Shown here: positions 6,797 through 9,673 of the stretch, piece by piece | How positions within the stretch are numbered: position 1 is the stretch's first letter | How the letters are laid out: the number at the start of each line of letters is the position of its first letter | Translations under genes and position numbers: made by a program | The notes under the pieces: generated by a model | Told to the model about the DNA's origin: nothing | What the model saw: the letters and a program-made list of their open reading frames with translations, nothing else | The model's database searches: none | From: an uncultured Acetatifactor sp. | GTDB lineage: Bacteria > Bacillota > Clostridia > Lachnospirales > Lachnospiraceae | Direction of reading: 5' to 3' | Length of the DNA: 9,673 nt | NCBI GenBank assembly: GCA_948896875.1 | Contig: CAQUWW010000109.1 | Location: forward strand, 1-9,673

Positions 6797-6812
6797 CATC
6801 TATATCTTGTTT
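6797..6812 (-). promoter_or_regulatory. NrdR box 1 (overlapping the transcription start)
   Basis: The minus-strand sequence AAACAAGATATAGATG keeps 9 of the 10 core positions of the NrdR palindrome (CwAtATaTwG) and 11 of 16 overall. It covers the expected transcription start of nrdD (near 6809), so bound NrdR should block initiation. It is in register with box 2, 31 bp away, which makes a chance match unlikely. Confidence 0.75.
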
Positions 6813-6815
6813 TCC

Positions 6816-6844
6816 ATTATAATGGAGCGCAAGGTAAAATGCAA
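6816..6844 (-). promoter_or_regulatory. Promoter of the nrdDG operon
   Basis: On the minus strand TTGCAT (6844-6839) and a perfect TATAAT (6821-6816) are 17 bp apart. It begins just after the stop of the kinase gene at 6862. The start point would be near 6809, giving a leader of about 150 bases before the nrdD ATG at 6661. The two NrdR boxes follow directly. Confidence 0.75.
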
Positions 6845-6861
6845 GAGGATTTTCCTATTCG

Positions 6862-7983
6862 TTACCTTTTACACTTTTGAACGATAGCATCCAGTTCCTC
6901 CCAGTGATTTTCCATCTCTTCCACCAGCTTAAACTGGGTTCTTGCTCTGTCCAGATTGTGTCCTTCTCTGTGAATCTTGAAATAGCTGTCCCCTTCCAGG
7001 TGATCCGCCAGGAACCGCATTCCGCATTCCAGCGTCATCAGCTTTGCCCCCATTGGCAGCATTTTCACCTCTTCTTCCGTGAGACTGCCTCCGCAGCCCT
7101 CCAGATAACCCTTCGTAAACGCTTCGAACAGCTCCAGGTCCAGCCGCACCTTGTCCAGGTCCTGCTCGTCTTCTGCCCCGGTGCTGGCCCCAAAACGGAT
7201 GGAATCCCCGAAGTCATAGAGAGAAAGCCCGGGCATTACGGTGTCCAGATCGATGACACAAAGCACCTTTCCCGTCTCCCTGTCAAAAAGGACATTGTTC
7301 AACTTGGTGTCATTATGTGTCACCCGCAGAGGAAGCTTCCCTTCCCTCAGCAGATCGGTCAGCACCGACACTTCCTTTTCCCTGGAAAGGACGAAACGGA
7401 TCTCCGCTTCGGCGCCGGCCGCCCTTCCCAGGCGATCCTCCCGTACAGCTTTTTGAAAATTTTGGAAGCGCACCGGCGTATTGTGAAAGTCCGGAATGGT
7501 TTCCTGCAGCTGCTCCACGGGAAAAGCGGAAAGCATCTTCTGAAATCTGCCGAAGGCTACGCCGCTGTCGTAAAAGTCTTCTGCCTTTTCCACCTTCTCC
7601 AGGCACAAAGTCCCCTCCACATACAGATACATTCGCCAAGAATCATGACTTGCGTCTTCATAGAAGAAATCACCTTTTACAGTCCGAATCACATTCAGCG
7701 TCTCCCGGTCCGGGTCTCCGCCCTCTGCCGTTATCACATCCCTCAGGTATTCTGTGACACGCACCACGTTCTCCATAAGCTGTCTGGGATTGTGGAACAC
7801 ATTCTGGTTCATTCGCTGAAGAATATACCGCCTTTCTCTTCCCTGTTCCATGCCGAAGGTAAGCAAATAGGTATCGTTAATATGTCCATTCCCATAAGGT
7901 TGCGCATCCAGCAGCTTTCCTTCCATGGCAAACTGTCTGATTACTTCTTCTATTCCGATCTGCTTCAAGTATTCCGTGCTCAT
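6862..7983 (-). CDS. nahK: N-acetylhexosamine 1-kinase (APH-like fold)
   Basis: This 373-residue protein belongs to the aminoglycoside phosphotransferase-like kinases and is close to NahK (LnpB) of bifidobacteria, which phosphorylates GalNAc or GlcNAc at C1 with ATP in the galacto-N-biose/lacto-N-biose pathway. Visible features are a nucleotide-binding loop YGNGHINDTYL (30-40), ILQRMNQNVFHNP (54-66), the catalytic VTHNDTKLNNVLFD (221-234, catalytic Asp225, Asn230) and the metal-binding IDLDTV (244-249, Asp245 and Asp247), followed by DFGDSIRFGAST. The length is close to that of the bifidobacterial enzyme. The ATG at 7983 overlaps the phosphorylase stop by 4 bases and has AAGGAG just upstream, so the two are made together. 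A different sugar kinase of the same fold is possible, but the GH112 neighbour makes the NahK role likely. It is not an antibiotic resistance gene. Confidence 0.88.
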   Translation of the reverse strand: MSTEYLKQIGIEEVIRQFAMEGKLLDAQPYGNGHINDTYLLTFGMEQGRERRYILQRMNQNVFHNPRQLMENVVRVTEYLRDVITAEGGDPDRETLNVIRTVKGDFFYEDASHDSWRMYLYVEGTLCLEKVEKAEDFYDSGVAFGRFQKMLSAFPVEQLQETIPDFHNTPVRFQNFQKAVREDRLGRAAGAEAEIRFVLSREKEVSVLTDLLREGKLPLRVTHNDTKLNNVLFDRETGKVLCVIDLDTVMPGLSLYDFGDSIRFGASTGAEDEQDLDKVRLDLELFEAFTKGYLEGCGGSLTEEEVKMLPMGAKLMTLECGMRFLADHLEGDSYFKIHREGHNLDRARTQFKLVEEMENHWEELDAIVQKCKR

Positions 7984-9673
7984 TCTTTCTCCTTAACATC
8001 CAGCCATACAATTTCCATGGGCGCCATGTCAAGACGCGCTCTGATTTCTCCCTGTACATAGAGCTCCGTCTGTCTGGGTTCTTTGGAATTGTTAATCACT
8101 GCAATTTTTCCGGTCTCTTCAAATACCGTAATCTCCGTATCCACATTGGAGACATAGAACTTCCGCATCTCATCTTCCTGATGTGCCGCATAATAGATGG
8201 CCCGCAACAGAAGCCTGCAGTTCTGAGGGGAATAGGGAAGCCCCGCAAAGTATACGCTCCTGCCCTCTCCATACTGATTCACCACAAGGCGGCTGTATTT
8301 TCCATCCATATTCAGAATCTGATAGTTCTCTCCCTGGGCATAGATACGGCTCTTTCCCTCTCCGAAATCGATCTCTCCTTCGATATCCTCCAGGATAAAA
8401 TGCCTGCTGTCCATTTCATTGTACTTATCGGTACTCATGGAGAAGCCAAGCTCTCTGTCCACTCCCAGCACATCGCTGAGCTGGAAATACCGTCCCTGAT
8501 ACTGGCAGGCGCTGGGCTCGCCCACTCCGATAAAGCCGCCTCCCTGGTCCACAAATCTGCGGATGGCACAGACCACTCTCTCATCCATCCAGTTCTCCGC
8601 GCCGCTCCAGGAAGTCCCCACGTCACCGGCGTTGATAATCACTTTGATCTCCGGGTCAATGCCCTCTCTGACTTCATCAAAGGTGATGAACTCCACATCA
8701 AAAGGCATACCGCTCAGGCACTCGATCACTCCCACATAGGAATAAATCTCTCTGTACCACAGCGCATGATGTACCTGATTGGCCATCCATCTTCTCAGAT
8801 TTCCCCAGCAGTTCAGAATGCCCACCTTGAAAGGCGCCGTGTAGGCCTTTGTCCCCTGCATATTGGCATGAATCTGACGGAATTCATCCACCACCCGGCT
8901 TATCTGGTCAATAAAGCCCGGCCACTCGTCCGCCAGCTTCAGATATCCGCCGTATCCGATTCTGTCCAGAGGGGAACGTAAAATCGCTCTCCTTGCCTTC
9001 AGCCAGTTGTTCTGGGCTTCCCCTATGGGGTCCCCTCCCTCCGTAAATACATCCGGGAAAAAGTAAGGGAGAAGTCTCCCTTCCGTATACTTCACACCCT
9101 TTATATCTGAAATCATGCGAAGTGTGACACCGTCTCCCACGGAGCCCACCACGGCGTCCAACCCAATGTTGGCAAAATACTTCCCAAAAGGCTCCGTGCC
9201 AATCCAGTGGTCTCCCAGGAACATCATGGCTTCCTTGCCGTACTCATGCACGATGTCCACAAGCTCCTTCGCCAGAGAGCTGACTTCCTGCTGCTGGAAT
9301 TCGATGAAATCTCTGAATTCTCTGGAGGGCACACGGAAAATGGAGTTGTGATACCCCTGATCCACAATGTATTCCGGCCGGAACTTATAGCCCGCCCATT
9401 TCTCAAACTGCTCCAGAATATAAGGGCTGACGCTGGCGCTGTAGCCGAACCATTCCACGAATTTCTCTCTCTTCTGATCATCGAAGGTCAGCGTAAACTG
9501 ATGGAAAAAGGTGGTAAAGCGTACCACATTTACATCCGGGTTCTCCTGGCACCATTTCCTAAGCTTATTCTTCACATACTCTCTGGTCTTCGGCTGACGC
9601 ACGTCATAGGTCAGCTGATGAGGCGCATCCTTCCAGTCGTTGGTGATAAAATTGTACATATGCACCGGATCCC
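7980..9673 (-). CDS. lnpA: GH112 1,3-beta-galactosyl-N-acetylhexosamine phosphorylase, N-terminus beyond window
   Basis: The enzyme splits galacto-N-biose (Gal-beta-1,3-GalNAc) or lacto-N-biose with phosphate into galactose 1-phosphate and the free amino sugar, in the cytoplasm. The 563 visible residues continue open to the right edge; the family is about 720-750 residues long, so roughly 160 are missing. Counting from the GTG at 9665 as residue 1: barrel part with YNFITNDWKDAPHQLTYD (4-21), GDHWIGTEPFG (151-161) and RLLPYFFPDVFTEGGDP (197-213); a flavodoxin-like middle domain (about 278-495) with GILNCWG and GGGFIGVGEPSA; then a small C-terminal beta domain. Adding 161 gives bifidobacterial numbering as I remember it: Val162, Asn166, the general acid Asp313, Tyr362 and Phe364 all fall on identical residues. 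This favours galacto-N-biose/lacto-N-biose over the galactosyl-rhamnose type. It overlaps the kinase gene (ATGA). Confidence 0.93.
   Translation of the reverse strand, partial: DPVHMYNFITNDWKDAPHQLTYDVRQPKTREYVKNKLRKWCQENPDVNVVRFTTFFHQFTLTFDDQKREKFVEWFGYSASVSPYILEQFEKWAGYKFRPEYIVDQGYHNSIFRVPSREFRDFIEFQQQEVSSLAKELVDIVHEYGKEAMMFLGDHWIGTEPFGKYFANIGLDAVVGSVGDGVTLRMISDIKGVKYTEGRLLPYFFPDVFTEGGDPIGEAQNNWLKARRAILRSPLDRIGYGGYLKLADEWPGFIDQISRVVDEFRQIHANMQGTKAYTAPFKVGILNCWGNLRRWMANQVHHALWYREIYSYVGVIECLSGMPFDVEFITFDEVREGIDPEIKVIINAGDVGTSWSGAENWMDERVVCAIRRFVDQGGGFIGVGEPSACQYQGRYFQLSDVLGVDRELGFSMSTDKYNEMDSRHFILEDIEGEIDFGEGKSRIYAQGENYQILNMDGKYSRLVVNQYGEGRSVYFAGLPYSPQNCRLLLRAIYYAAHQEDEMRKFYVSNVDTEITVFEETGKIAVINNSKEPRQTELYVQGEIRARLDMAPMEIVWLDVKEKE

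Noticed and set aside
6785..6799. A tiny leader peptide (ATG CGA AGA CCA TAA) in the nrdD leader
   Set aside because: Only four codons, no good ribosome binding site, and it overlaps an NrdR box; not enough to claim translation-based attenuation.
4916..6880. A 654-codon open frame on the plus strand opposite nrdD
   Set aside because: It lies entirely antisense to a certain, highly conserved nrdD, its translation resembles no family I know, and it has no ribosome binding site of note. It is a codon-bias shadow.
6862..7983. Aminoglycoside resistance phosphotransferase
   Set aside because: The fold is shared, but the sequence and the coupled GH112 gene point to a sugar 1-kinase.
6877..8061. 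A 394-codon open frame on the plus strand opposite the kinase gene
   Set aside because: Antisense to the kinase with its intact catalytic motifs; composition is typical of a shadow frame.

Overview
The window looks like a chromosomal segment of a strictly anaerobic, gut-associated Firmicute, most likely a member of the Lachnospiraceae. The grounds are a class III (oxygen-sensitive) ribonucleotide reductase, glycan genes typical of mucin or milk-oligosaccharide users, strong AGGAGG-type ribosome binding sites, a roughly even GC content, and hypothetical proteins of a Clostridia type. I do not assign a genus. I see no rRNA, tRNA, CRISPR, insertion sequence or phage gene.

Left part (1-2344), minus strand: the first codons of a protein that resembles an S8-family (subtilisin-like) peptidase, a 195-residue coiled-coil protein of unknown function, a small four-helix membrane protein of the DUF2871 family, and an AraC-family regulator. 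A regulatory gap (2345-2464) holds two divergent, interlocked promoters. On the plus strand follows a cytoplasmic GH29 alpha-L-fucosidase (2465-3907). It ends at a strong hairpin shared with the convergent nrdG.

Right part (3990-9673), minus strand: nrdD and nrdG form a translationally coupled operon for anaerobic deoxynucleotide synthesis. Upstream of nrdD is a well-formed control region. It has a sigma-70-type promoter with a perfect TATAAT, two NrdR boxes exactly 31 bp apart, and a terminator-like hairpin lying between promoter and start codon. Further right is a coupled pair: a GH112 beta-1,3-galactosyl-N-acetylhexosamine phosphorylase (cut by the window edge) and an N-acetylhexosamine 1-kinase.

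Together the sugar genes outline an intracellular route. The GH29 enzyme could remove fucose from imported mucin or milk-type oligosaccharides. The phosphorylase would split galacto-N-biose or lacto-N-biose into galactose 1-phosphate plus GalNAc or GlcNAc, and the kinase would phosphorylate the freed amino sugar. The nrdDG operon sits between the two glycan modules and carries its own NrdR control, so it appears to be an independent transcription unit. Nothing here is convincingly a new defence or mobile system. The most interesting signals are regulatory (the nrdDG leader and the interlocked AraC/fucosidase promoters), plus a C-terminal repeat that continues past a stop codon in the coiled-coil gene and the histidine pattern of the DUF2871 protein.
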